Positions 11,901 to 37,600 of a DNA stretch of 64,000 nucleotides are shown piece after piece (within the stretch, counting starts at the first letter, position 1; each line of letters starts with the position of its first letter). This DNA is from Capitella teleta (taxonomy: Eukaryota > Annelida > Polychaeta > Capitellidae). The translations under genes and the position numbers were made by a program. A model generated the notes under the pieces. That model did no database searches, had not been told where the DNA came from, and saw only the letters and a program-made list of their open reading frames with translations. Where the stretch lies: positions 302,907 through 366,906 of the forward strand of contig KB309694.1 in the NCBI GenBank assembly GCA_000328365.1, given 5' to 3'.

Positions 11901-12076
11901 TGAAGCGCAGGATTCAGGAGTTGGAGGGCATTCACCCAAACCGGCAAAGACTGTATTTCTCTGGTAAACAGCTGATAGATAAAATGCGCATTGAAGATGC
12001 CAAGGTGCACAAGGGCTATACTGTGCAAGTGATTGTCGCCTGTCAGTCGCCCCCACCCCCACCGGTGGAGAGCTGA
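8969..12076 (+). CDS. UBTD2: Ubiquitin domain-containing protein UBTD1/UBTD2 orthologue
   Basis: UBTD proteins are small adaptors with a C-terminal ubiquitin-like fold; they interact with UBE2D-family E2 enzymes and influence ubiquitin-dependent signalling. Three exons: 8969-9041, 11390-11626, 11679-12076; phases agree and give 235 residues (UBTD2 is about 234). Start [10 protein letters not shown] fits the family N-terminus MGxC, a likely myristoyl/palmitoyl signal. The near-invariant core follows: [66 protein letters not shown]. The ubiquitin-like domain spans roughly residues 150-225 ([26 protein letters not shown]). Closer in feel to UBTD2 than UBTD1 ([14 protein letters not shown] region), but it probably represents the single ancestral gene. 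Intron 1 is 2.35 kb and holds a MITE; intron 2 is 52 bp. Confidence 0.95.
9042..11389 (+). other. UBTD intron 1
   Basis: 2.35 kb, AT-rich. The only element I recognise is the 207-bp MITE at 10942-11148. First introns of this size commonly carry regulatory elements, but none can be named from sequence. Confidence 0.6.
10942..11148. mobile_element. TA-flanked MITE, CTGTAGAACAGGAAATTT family, copy 1
   Basis: A 207-bp element beginning CTGTAGAACAGGAAATTTT and ending with the inverse AAAATTTCCTGTTTTACAG, flanked by TA on both sides (10940-10941, 11149-11150). Internal sequence alternates GCGGACTGCAAATTTTG-like and GACCGCGAATATAGC-like motifs, also inverted. TA target and CTGT..ACAG ends suggest a Tc1/mariner-related non-autonomous element. 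A shorter copy is at 21728-21821. Confidence 0.85.
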
Positions 12077-26255
<14,179 letters not shown>

Positions 26256-27597
26256 TGTTCACAAATTTGGTCGCCTACCATGTAGGTATTGTGGCCATTC
26301 ATTTTAAGGCTGTAATCTGAGGTTTTTGTACTGAATAATAAAGATGAGAAGCTGCCATATTCATTTATTAGCTTTTTTTTTTTTTTTTTTTGTACATTAG
26401 CTGTTCTCTTTTCTTCTGAAGATATGATTTTTATTTTTTTCTGTTCTGTATAAAGTTTCTGCACTTATCCAGAATTTTGTTATATTGTTCATTTGGTTAA
26501 TTTCTCTTATTCTTGTGTGTTTGTCCCGTGCTCTTTTTTGGTTGTGAAAACAAAAACCTTAATCTTCAAATTTGTTTGTGAACCATATTGGTGCTAAAAG
26601 ATATTTGAAATTTTTCTCTCATCTTAAATGTAAAAACCAAAAAATTTATTTCTTAAGAGGAAACAAATAATTCATGTGTGTTGGAAGGATGGTGTTTCTA
26701 TATGTGGTGTGTGTTGTTAATCTCGGCATAAAATTAAAATATATCTATTTTTATAGTAATTATCTCTTTGGAAGTGATAACATATCTGTCATGTTATGTA
26801 ATCTCCTAATCAGGCAAAACGAGAAGCTAATCTTGGTTTAAGCGAACAATGTACATGTATTAACGGGTCCAGTCCAGTGCTGTTATTTCTCTCAATTTTG
26901 TGTAACCACTTTTGCAAGACTTCCTGTCATGTGGGCCAATGAAACGACGCTATGCACCGCTGTGGCACGGGAAGTGACCAATAATTGATGGAGGGAAGAA
27001 TTCTATTATCACAAATATTCTTTCTCTCACAAATAAATGAATAATTCACTGATAATGACTTGTCTTTCCTTGGTAACATCAGTGCTTTGATGCGTTCCTC
27101 TTGAAATGAATCATTGTGATAAATGCTTTTGGCCCCAGGTGGCTAATTATTGTCGAATTGGGTCACGGTGCGATTTGGTGTGCGTGTGTTCCACTGCAAT
27201 ATAATATTTGTATAATTAATTGTGTTCCTTGTCAAAAGCGCTGTGCTGTGGCGAGATGCAATTTTTGAAAGATACTTTTTTTTTTTTTCACGAAATTCAC
27301 ATTTGCAAGAATACTTTGGGATACTTATGGAGTTTATAATTTATTTCTCATCATGGTGTGCCGGTAATTGAAAGAAATACAAAAAGGACATAATGTTTAT
27401 GCATAATTTATATTTATATTTATAAAAATAAAAATGATGGATGATTAGATATAAATTGTGACAAGCAAGCATTCTACTTCTCCATGCATTGGCATGGAGA
27501 ATCATAAGCATCCCTTATGTCAATCATACTTACAATTATTGTCCCACGCAATGCAACGCAAGAAACATGGTGATTGCAGGATGCGCATTCCATTCTA
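26256..27597. other. Convergent 3' UTRs of SLK and the GT49 gene
   Basis: SLK ends at 26255 and the minus-strand GT49 gene ends at 27598. A plus-strand AATAAA near 26335 fits SLK, and a minus-strand AATAAA (TTTATT at 27340-27345) fits the GT49 gene with a ~255-nt 3' UTR. No exon is seen between them. Confidence 0.55.
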
Positions 27598-29910
27598 TTA
27601 TGCCTTGGCAGCTTTGCGTCCTTTCTCTGTTTTTTCTCTTTCTGCGTACAATTTCTTGAGTGTTGCTTCGTCCAGTTCGACTTCTTCTTCGTCGAACGCA
27701 GGAGGGAAGGATTTGTCTTCTCCGTATTTCTCAGCCATCGATTTCATGAAGTCCTGCCACGCTTTGAACATGCACCTGCGACGTCAATATCAGCATTTGA
27801 ATGTGTGTACATGTCATAATTCACAGGTCACATAATCACCTTCTGAATAGCTGAACCAATGAAAACACTTATTGTTGGTGGTATTTAATTGTGTGTAACG
27901 GCTCTGCAATTTTTAAAAATCGCACCTCACTTTATCTAATTGCATTGCTGCACAGGCCCTAATAATAGTTTAGTGATCAGAAATCACCCTGTGAGCATGT
28001 TCGATTGGGCGAACGAATGAAAGGAGCACGAAGCACCACAGTGGGTCTTTCCAGTGAGCGAGTAGATATCAAGCAAACAGCTACAATGCTAAATCATAAA
28101 TGCCACAATTAACAGTCTATATGTATATAATATATGTATATATAGTTATAATACCAATGTTGTGATTATATTGTTTTGAAGGCTGTACGTGTGGGTGTTA
28201 TGTGAGAGCTTATACTGGTAAGACCCCATGCGCACGTGTTTTGAATAATGAGCTAGCGAATTACATAATCTACAAAGCTCTTAACTCACAGAAAATGAGA
28301 GTCAACATTTGCGTTGTGTGTGAAATCGTGGTAGATGTGGAAGTTGAAGATATTCGGAAGAACTATAAAGTCGTGGCTGTAATTTGAGATAGAAAATATA
28401 TATATATATATATGAACCAATTAAAAATATTAATCGCAGTCTGATGAATCTCACCCCATTGAGTAGACTTCTAGTGTGAAGGTCGCTTTGTCGAAATACA
28501 AACCGAAAAATCCAGTGTGGAAAGCTGGCACTCTCTTCGTGTGCATGATGATGTAAGGCTCGAATTGCTTATGAAATGGAACCTGAAATGGGTGTACTTC
28601 AACTCCATTCATCCGTGGACCGAACTACTTACTATATAAGCCTCAGTGGCCACCTTCCACCTCTGATAGCGAATGGGTGCGTATGCTGGCTTGTACCTCT
28701 CAAAACTGCAGCGGTATTTTATTGCACCGAGAGCTAAAACTTGTGAGCTTACTAGAAAGGCCCAACGACCCCCTGATCCCAGAGTTTGATCATTTCATGC
28801 TTGGTTTTGGGCATCGTGTCACAACAGCTTCCATCATAACTCTCGAAGGTCGGAATGACCAGCACCTGCGTGGCGATTGGAAAGGACAGGAAGATAGATC
28901 AGTTAGCGCGTGATCTGAGCGCCCACCTGAGTTGTGTTGAGGGGATGTCTCTGCAAGTGTTCGTGCAACATGGCTTCCATTCCAGGCATCGGCATTACGT
29001 CCGCGTCAACCACATACGTCAGGTCTGTTTTCACGTATTTAACAGCAACATTGCGCAGGTAATTCACAGGGTAGAAGATCTTCAAGGAAGGTAAAGTATA
29101 CATTACATCATCACATGTGAAATTTCCTACCCCTTTCTCAACGATCACATGAAGTTGGATGTTATCTCGAGTACAGAGTTCTTTGAATCTACACCAAGCT
29201 AACATGGTTGGAAGCAGCATGCCTTGGGGCACATACAATGCCATTGAGATGGGACCTGAGGGGTAGGGGTAGGACAAGGAAGTACGAGCGAAAGACTTGA
29301 GGCTGAGTCCCAACCTGGCCACTTGGCGGCGTGTAGGGCGAATCGCTCTAATCGGACGTGAGACAACTGAGTTACCAGGGTTATCTGGCTGATGTTGGGG
29401 TTGATCTTGGCGTCGAAGACGTCGCCATAGACAGTGTACTCCATCTTGCGCATGACTTTCAGAAAGAGACATAGTTCTTTCTCCTTTGTTGGTATAGTCA
29501 GTTCTGGGGGAGAGATTTAAATTATATGTAATTATAGGATGACTTACGGAAGAGAGTTGTCTTACTCTTCGCTGGATTCGAATCGTAGTCCGAATTATGG
29601 GCCAAGAGAAATGGGATGTACTCATTCTTCACCCGTGAGAGACATTCAGACGTGATCGTGTCATTCTCGTGGAAATTGGCATGCTGGTAAATGTGCCTGT
29701 CCTTGAAACCTAAGTGAGGGAAAGCTCCCAAATTCAGTCTCATCAATTTAACGTATGCGTGGTCGTACTGTATGAACTCGAAGTAGCGTCCTCAACGACC
29801 AACCATTTTGTCTGGGCCAACTGCATGATCAGCAATGAGTTGCCGAAAAAGATCAGAGTGACCAAGAGGCGAACCGGCAATTTCCTCGCCGGCCAACACA
29901 ACACGTTCAT
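27598..29910 (-). CDS. GT49 family glycosyltransferase (B4GAT1/LARGE-like beta-1,4-glucuronyltransferase)
   Basis: A type II Golgi enzyme predicted to add glucuronic acid (or a similar sugar) to glycans such as matriglycan precursors. Nine exons: 29910-29769, 29709-29566, 29503-29315, 29255-28927, 28865-28753, 28705-28633, 28582-28455, 28376-28290, 27775-27598; 1383 nt, 460 residues, all phases consistent. N-terminus has a signal-anchor (LPVRLLVTLIFFGNSLLIM). Family hallmarks: ITLVTQLSHVRLERF, WPGPISMALYVP, FYPVNYLRNVAVKYV, the metal-binding D-x-D (D242/D244 in VVDADVMP), and a C-terminal block with HTGFFGLYFDKATFTLEVYS and HDFIVLPNIFNFHIYHDF. I used ATG 29910 because it precedes the anchor directly. 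The C-terminus ends in a Lys-rich acidic/basic tail. Which acceptor sugar it uses cannot be told from sequence. Confidence 0.9.
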
Positions 29911-30094
29911 CCCGCTGTAGGCCAAGAAAAGTCATCATTATCATATTTTGGGCTGGAGTCAAATCGTCATAATGAACAATGTTTCAGAGGGGAAAAAAAC
30001 AAAAACAGTTTTGTTGCAGATTATGAATAAACTTTTGAATAATTAAGCCCTAATTTGATTTTTGAATTAATAAACATGTTCTCAGTTAAAACCA

Positions 30095-31290
30095 TATGAC
30101 CCAATTAAGTGAACTTATATCAATTAAGTTAAACCACTGCGATATATGTATTCTCGGTGATGTTAATGTCCACTGGCGTGAAGAAAACACAACAGCTAAT
30201 AATTTCCAAGAAATAGCATCATCCTTCAGTCTAAATCAGCACGTTCTGCAATCGACACATTCCGCAAATCACATTTTTGGAACTGAATTGCAACCCATAG
30301 ATGTCATCGATGTATGCGACATCGGTATATCAGACTTCTGATTGATCACATGCAAACTAGCTGTGGAGCCCGTCCAAGCAAGAAAGAAAGGGATCAGTTG
30401 CAGACCACTGAAGAGAGTGGATCCGACCGCCTTTGCTGATGATATATCCAGGGTACTGTCAACTGCTGGACAGGAAGATGGCATTGAAGCTTTAGCTCTG
30501 ACATATGAAAAGATGTCAGCGGCAATTACCGACAAACATGCTCCAACACAAGTTGTCCATATAAAGGGAGACGGACTGAAGCCATGGTGCAACGATGAAA
30601 TTCACGGTGCTTGGAAGCAACGCAGAAGACTGGAGAGAAAATATCGGAAGACTTAACTTGAAGTACATAAAGAAATGCTGAAAAATCAAACGAACCAAGT
30701 TGTATCACTGATACGAAAGAGCGAAGCAGCATACTTCAATAACAAGTTAAAAAGTGCCAATCAGAAAGAAACTTTTAAGCTTGTGTGTGACTTGCTACAT
30801 TCTGAAAATAAGCACTCTATGCCATCTAACATTCCCGAAGAAGACATATTGCCCAAGCATTTAATGACTTTTTACATCTAAAATTCATCGAATTCGCATG
30901 GGTCTGCACATCGCTCCCAACTGAAGTGAAGTCATCGCTGAGGGGAGACAGAAGAAGAGATTCGCGAGATAATCAAAAGATGTCTTCCAAAGAAATGCAC
31001 ATTGGATTCGATACCGACTGTGCTTTAAAAAAATGAAGATGTTTTAAATTAATTCGGTTTTACCAATGCTTACCCGGATTATTAATCCCTCGAATAAGGG
31101 ACCGTCCCTGAAGGCTTCAAACGAGCAGTTGTCACACCTATACTAATTAAAAACGCCAGACTCGGGACATTTTAACAAGAACTCCTAAACGTGACCACAT
31201 ATAACACCTGCATCACTGCATTGGCTCCCAGTGTAGAAACGGATCCAGTTCAAAGTTTTATGCAACATCCACAATGCTAATTATTTTATT
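30095..31290 (+). mobile_element. Broken non-LTR retrotransposon (LINE) with AP-endonuclease remnant
   Basis: The first frame contains CDICILGDVNVHWREEN, the GDxN core of a LINE AP-endonuclease, and continues in other frames through the linker typical of such elements (KPWCNDEIHGAWKQRRRLERKYR, LIRKSEAAYFNNKL). The reverse transcriptase is mostly missing. Sequence at about 31180-31260 reads like the 3' end of the same type of element (KRDHI..., LHWLP, RIQFKVL). The copy therefore has stops, frame changes and a large internal deletion. CR1/L2-like style, clade uncertain. Confidence 0.7.
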
Positions 31291-31949
31291 TGGTATCCAA
31301 GCGCCAAAATTGGTGGTTTGCTAAATGCTAGTACATGTAACAACCTCAGTCCGTCTGAAATATATAATTAAAATTGGCTTAAATACTCACATTTTTAACA
31401 TTGACATATCCACGTTTCAATTTGATGTGCCAACAGTAAACACCATGCAAGTATTTCTGTCACCGATCCGTCACCGATCCGTGTGCCACTGATGTCATCG
31501 ATAATCCTCAAACAGAAGTACCTGCACGCATTTATGCAGGCATATGGAGCTGCTGCCAATTTAAACACGCTGGTATTTATGTTAAAAACGTGACTTTAAT
31601 CTTGCAGCGATATGACACACAACTGCGATTATGTAATAGTGGGAGTGTTTGCATTGACGAAAGAAGAAAAAACCCTGCATGCACGCATCATCGGCCGACC
31701 GTGCAAAGTTTTTATATATCTTGTTTTTTTCTTCTCTTTTCTTGAGATTCTTTGAAAAGCCCCTCAAGAATTTACTGGATAGCATATTTTGCTTATAAAT
31801 ATAGACTTGATCAATGCGGGTATAGATTATATTAGATTGATTTTATTTGGATGACAAGGTCACAAAATGGGTGCAATGTGCAACAGAACGGGATATTTAA
31901 AGTTCAGTCAAATTCTGGGGCATTTGATGCGGATACAATTCACACACAT
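31291..31949. other. Intergenic, nothing recognised
   Basis: AT-rich sequence between two LINE remnants. A short local duplication (GTCACCGATCC twice near 31460-31480) is the only structure seen. Confidence 0.4.
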
Positions 31950-33440
31950 ACTAGTAGCATGCAATATAGCACAGGGTCAAATGAAGTCTTTGATGAGGAC
32001 GCAGCATGTCGCTGTCACCACACCAGGCGCTCTGCAGCAAAGAAGTTAGGCAGCGTGAAATCTGGGTATTGTGGTGATTTTCTTGCCTCAGCGTTAAGAG
32101 TACTGTCCTTGAGAGCGTGTTGTTCATGCTGAATGACATGGCAAGTAGGGCACAGGCGTTCTTCTCTCGCGGTTTTCGCAACCAACGGCTGCGCTCAATT
32201 GCCTATAAAATATGGGATGACAAACGTATAGCCGAGTGGTTGCAATTCGGTTCCGTTCAAGTACACCATGGTTGCAATACATCGGGTGTTTGGTCAATGA
32301 TGGGTTGATCACTTTGCAGTAGGTCTGGAATTTCGTTCCGGTCGTACGGCGTGTTTTCCTCCTTAATTCATCATGTTCTTCTACAAAATTAAAGGTTTCC
32401 AGTGCTTGTACATAGCGGGCACACGAAGTGTTCTCTTTCTGGCATTTGGTATAAACAATTTCAAACCAAAACGGGTCGTCTGCCATTCTCTCTCTCTCTC
32501 ATCCAGGAGGCGTCTAATTGTGGCTTTTTGTATGGCTTTCACTTTACTGCCCACCGATGGGAGCCCGGCTTCGACGAGACACAGGTCACCCGCTGTTGTC
32601 TTTCTCACTGCACCGGATGCATTGGATGTACATGTTAAGGGCACACTCAGCAGTATAGCAGCGGATAACCAACTTTCGCAGCTGTACAAGATTGCGGTGC
32701 TAAGCGCGGCTTCAAAGACTCGTTCTTCACAAGGTAAGGTGCTTCTCGATGTTTTACTGATGAAGGTTTCGAACTAAGCAACATGAGGTATCTTGGAGGT
32801 GCACTGCGCCTTGACTGCAGATCTCAGATTACCATCTTGGGTGAAGATGCAGCCCGGGTAAGTGTACTGATTGCAGTTCTCGATGGTGATCTCATAGTCG
32901 TTGTCGTCTCTTATCGTAATAGCTTCTTTGTCCACACATTTCCCGTTTATTACCATGAATTTGGTTTTGTTTGGTTAATTGCCATTCCTGATGCGTGGCA
33001 AAACTCAGTGAGTATTCGTATTTTTGTTCTGCTCTTTCTCTTGTAATCGCAAGCAAGACTGTCATCCTTCAGCATGTGGAGGCGGAGCCATTCTAGCCAG
33101 CCATCCGGTGGACATTTTTTCTTTCATGCTTCGAATCTGGTCGTTTACAACTAAAGTAAACAACAGGCATGAGGTTGGAGATCCTTGTCTTACTCCGACA
33201 GAAGCAGTCACAATTGCAAGTATCATCTTTGTGGTCTAGTATACTGTGGCGATGGCGCGGATCATCTTGTTTCTACAGCCAAGTGCAGCTATGCGTTGGA
33301 GCATGAGTCCCCGGGGTACACGATCGTAAGTCTAGGAAAAATCGACATATGCGATGTACAGTTGTCTCCGTCGGTGTTTGGTAATGTCAATGAGCATTCT
33401 CAATGTTAAGATGTATTCAGTGCATGATATTTTTTTTTCT
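31950..33440 (-). mobile_element. Broken LINE, reverse transcriptase and C-terminal region
   Basis: Read on the minus strand. From about 33400 downward: LRMLIDITKHRRRQLYIAYVDFS, then TYDRVPRGLMLQRIAALG (motif A), GVRQGSPTSCLLFTLVVND (motif B), a MDD-like box in place of YADD near 33080, then VDKEAITIRDDNDYEITIEN and CIFTQDGNLRSAVKAQC near 32800-32950, and a long C-terminal segment to about 32000. Several stops and frame changes interrupt it, and the 5' half is absent. The layout is that of a LINE ORF2; the clade is not clear. Confidence 0.7.
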
Positions 33441-34065
33441 GTGCTCCAGCTTGTTCTCGGTCAGACTTATACCATTGGGTGATACATGTATATGTAGGGA
33501 TCACAGGTTGAGAACAATAGAGACAACCGAGGATCTCAATACAGAAAAACTGAACTTTATTGCACAGGTAAGCGTTTATATATTGTAGTGTGATAATGAA
33601 GCGATTGAGTGGATATGCGATTGAGTAGATATGCGATTGAGCAGATGAGCGAGTTTGTCATAATGTGGCACTGCTACATATATGCATAGAGCAAAGGTGC
33701 GCGTTCCACGTCAGAGCCTCCAATCTCACTCCCTCGGGACTCAGGGAAGTCTCATGACGTCATAAGACCCCACCCTCAATCCTAAGGTACACGAGGTTTA
33801 TGATTGTACTCACAATTCCATTAACAAATCAATGAATTTGCTCAATTACTAACCTTTAACCATAGATGAAGAATAAATATTATTCCTTGGTGCTGATAAT
33901 TTTAATCCACGCTTGCATTGTAATTTATTGATTCTCAAGATAAACACAAAAAGAAAACGTAACATATGTATAACTGGCATAAAAAAGGAATTATCCATTG
34001 GTACGTACTACCATTGCTGCCTAATTAAGGCTCTTGTATTCGTTTCCAATGATAATTACGGCGTC

Positions 34066-34104
34066 ACAGCGCGCACATTGGAGGTTTTCCAATGTGCGCG
34101 CTGT
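34066..34104. repeat. Perfect hairpin, 17-bp arms
   Basis: Arm 34066-34082 (ACAGCGCGCACATTGGA) is the exact reverse complement of 34088-34104, with a 5-base loop. GC-rich in an AT-rich setting. No terminator role is expected in a eukaryote; it may be a minimal foldback element. Confidence 0.85.
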
Positions 34105-34190
34105 TAAATAAACATTAATTAAACAGGTGCTCTATTTCAAGATGATGATCACCGAGTATGACAACACAGAATAGGAGTAGTGTTGCGAAC

Positions 34191-34289
34191 TTGTTTGTTT
34201 GTTTGTTTGTTTGTTTTGTTTGTTTGTTTGTTTGTTTGTTTGTTTGTTTGTTTGTTTGTTTGTTTGTTTGTTTGTTTGTTTTTTTTTTT
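34191..34289 (+). repeat. (TTTG)n microsatellite
   Basis: About 22 units of the tetranucleotide TTTG with one slip (near 34216), ending in a short poly-T. Confidence 0.95.
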
Positions 34290-34619
34290 GATTTACAGCG
34301 TATGACGTACAAACATTTTTTTTCCATTAATTGGCTCATTGAACCTATGAACGTGTGGAAGTCATGCTCTTGGATATTTAAAGCTCCCAATGTTGAACAA
34401 GTTACATTCAATCATAAGTCAACAACAAACGCAGAGAGTTTATTTTTTCTTCGCAAGTACATACGCTTAAAAAAAGACAGCACACTGAAAACATTTGCAA
34501 AATGCTTGAAATTGTGCCACTCCAACGGAGAGGGGCGAGGGCCACCAATCGCGACTGCACAAACCAATCGAGTTGGATATTCTTTGAGCGACACAGACTT
34601 TCCAACCAATGGAGTGGAA

Positions 34620-37600
34620 TCAGTGGTTGTTATTCTTCGACTCTTCGAAAAACATGAAATCCTGAGAAAAAAAGAAAAGAAAAAAAAAGTAAAAATATTT
34701 AAAAACAAACGATATATCCTATGCGTTAAAGCTATAATTTGAGGATATAATTATAAATACCCAGTATAGAAGGATTGTGGACGATACAAGTGCGTCGGTG
34801 TTAAATTTTGGTCTTTATACAGCATAACTCGTAGGCAAGTGGTTTATAAAGACGAAGATTGACCAAAAATTTGAGATTAAAATCGAAGCTTATGTATGGG
34901 GTTTAATAAACGTTTCCAAGCATCGATAAGTGTCCAAGAACAATGTAGGTCAGATCAGGTCAGGTCAGGTCAGGTCAGGTCACAATATTATAGTTCTTTC
35001 GTATCAGGACTGGTCCATATAGACTGGAAAAAATAGGGGCGGGCGGGGAGGGGGGGGGGGCAGTAACATTCCAGAGTCGTACACGCGTACACCAGAGATC
35101 AAGTGCAGAGGTCTCCGTAGAACAGGATTATCGAATATCTAAGTACGCCGAGGTCATTTGTTTTTCAATGAACACCGAGGCATAGGCGAAGGGTTTATTA
35201 GGAGAAAAAGGGACGGAGGAGTGCATATAAATTATAGATGTTTATGTTGTTTATGTGTCATGAAACTTAGTTTGAGTTATTCTTAATGACAGGAAAATAC
35301 GAGAGAAGAATAATTATTATTCCTCTCTCTATCTCTTTAGATCAGAAGAGTACAGCAGTCAATCATATATCGGTCTATGTAAGCGCCATTGATCATGTTT
35401 ATTGTCAAGTTCATAACGCACTTGTGACGAATCGTATCATATGCATGCGCAAGTACAATCGGGGTTTGCACCGCCTTTTTGAAAACAACTTTTGGAGGTT
35501 TCTGTGCCTCCCACTGTGCCTCCCCCTTGGTATTGCTCTACCCCAGGTCCATCTAGGGCCAGTGAAACAGAACAGAGATTGAATGGTGGCGTCAGGAATA
35601 TCGGGCCAGGGTGAGTGAGTGATTGGGGTTTTACGGCTCCACCCAACCCGTTCGGGTGATACGGGCGCCAGAACAGAAGGCCCGGGACCGGGGTTTCCCC
35701 CTACTCTTATCGATAAATCCCAAGGGTTCTTTATCCTGCATCCCCCCATAGACAGTAGTACACAGCGCCCGGCCTTGTTACGCAGTTGCATATCGGGCCA
35801 GGAATAAGCACGTCTGCACGTGGTCCGGACCTTGTGGACCCAGCTGAGGGACCTTTTGGATACGGCTGGACTTCCTTGACGCCGCTTTTGCTTCGTTTCC
35901 AGTCTGAAGACAAGTCCGTATACAAACGACTGCAGCCACGAACAGTGTGCCCGCCCCAAATCTTCAAACGCAATCGCATGGAACCCTATACAAAAAAAAA
36001 AAAATCAAAAAAAAAAAAAAAAAAAAAGCAAAAAAAAAAAAAAAAAAAATNNNNNNNNNNNNNNNNNNNNNNNNNNNNNNNNNNNNNNNNNNNNNNNNNN
36101 TAAAAAAGTCGTAATTACTATTATGCAAGATTACGCAAGAACGGTGCATCTGAGAGCAGTAATAGCGCCATTCATTGTTGTACATATCAATGCGCTGGAT
36201 CGATCGATGTATGTTGCAAGACCCTAGCTTAATTAATGAATGAGCTGGAAGCGATTTAATTTGAGATTTTGAAAAATCGCTGTGACCTTGACCTTTGACC
36301 TTTAACCTACAAATTTGAATCAGACTCGCAAAATGACATGTACTATCAATGTGTGAAATTAGTTGAATTATACTTCACGGAGTTTCGCGCAACGGCGCAT
36401 AAAAAATCGTTCACGGACTTACAGAAAAAAAAAAAAAAAAAAAAAAACACGTAAAGTAACATAAGGAAAATTTTTAATTTAAAATTTTCCTTAAAAAAAA
36501 AACACGTAAAGTAACATAAGGAAAATTTTTAATTTAAAATTTTCCTTAAAAAAAGCACTCACAATGAGGAAGAGAGCCCCGATCATCACACCTTTCATCT
36601 TGACGTCCATGTCCATGGGAACTGAAGACGATAGGAAGATATTATATCTCATGCAAAATAATTGCTGAAACTCACAAGAGATTGAAAAAGTGTCGGCATC
36701 TGTGAAAAATTCACGCAAGGCTCCGCTCCACTGTTTAGCAACGTTGCCAATTTTAGTCTCTCCATCATTTGACATCACAGGGAAATCGATGTCTCCACAA
36801 CAAGGCCCCTTGCAAATGCAAAGCGGACCTTTGATGTGTCCAATCTCCTGCTCATCCCCGGTGTAGAGCGTGAACTTTGGCCTCCATGCGCTGGCTGAGT
36901 GACGCACGTAGCCGATGATCTGACCAACTGGCGACTCCACCACCACCTCGTGGGAGCAGCAGCTCATGCCTGCACACCAGCACAGTCCCATGGCGCAGCA
37001 CTTGAAGTCGCGTTTCAGTCGGAGAACTTCCTGTCAAACAGAAACCACTGCTGAATCCGTATCTATGGTAGGCTCTGACTAACCCGACCGGCATTGTCAG
37101 TGATGTGTATGATGAATGATCGGCTTGGACCACAGCACTGTCGCATGCAAGTCTCTGACTCTGGAAGGCAGACGTATTTTGTGGCGATAGGTCAAAGGTC
37201 AGTTCGTTTAGTTATACATTAGAAAGCAATGAGATAATATGGAATAGAGGTCTGACCTTCCTGTGCGAAGTAGACTTGCTGGCCAACCGAGTTCATGACC
37301 CTGTACTTGTTAGCGCATTCCCATGATGTGATCACTGGACCAGATAAATGTAAACGAGGATCTACTCAACAACATCCACTCACACTCCATTATTTCAACT
37401 TGTTGTTTCACGACCAGTTGGTCAATCTGCGTAAGGTACTCAAGGCCCGGGGGACATCCGGCTGCGACGCTCGGTCGCTCCATCCATTGGGCTGCAAAGG
37501 TCTAAGCTTCAAGGTCAAGATTTCTTTTGTACCACTACTTGTGTTCACACGTATAGAGCCAAAAGTCATATATATTTGAGAAAACCTTTTGCTATTCCTT

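Larger units (their letters stand above)
34662..36562 (-). other. Scramblase last intron, repeat-rich
   Basis: 1.9 kb that contains an AGGTC array, a G-rich tract near 35040, a GC-rich dispersed-repeat-like block, long A tracts, a 50-base assembly gap and a 55-bp tandem duplication. All other scramblase introns seen are much shorter, so this one has grown by repeat insertion. Confidence 0.7.

Noticed and set aside
34158-34742. 194-codon plus-strand ORF through the TTTG repeat
   Set aside because: Made mostly of microsatellite translation, and it overlaps the real last exon of the scramblase on the other strand.
34947-34982. AGGTCA half-sites as a nuclear-receptor DR4 element
   Set aside because: Spacing follows automatically from a 5-bp microsatellite; no further evidence of regulation.
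35411-35979. 182-codon minus-strand ORF in the GC-rich block
   Set aside because: No family features; the region looks like a dispersed repeat and several overlapping frames are open, as expected from high GC.
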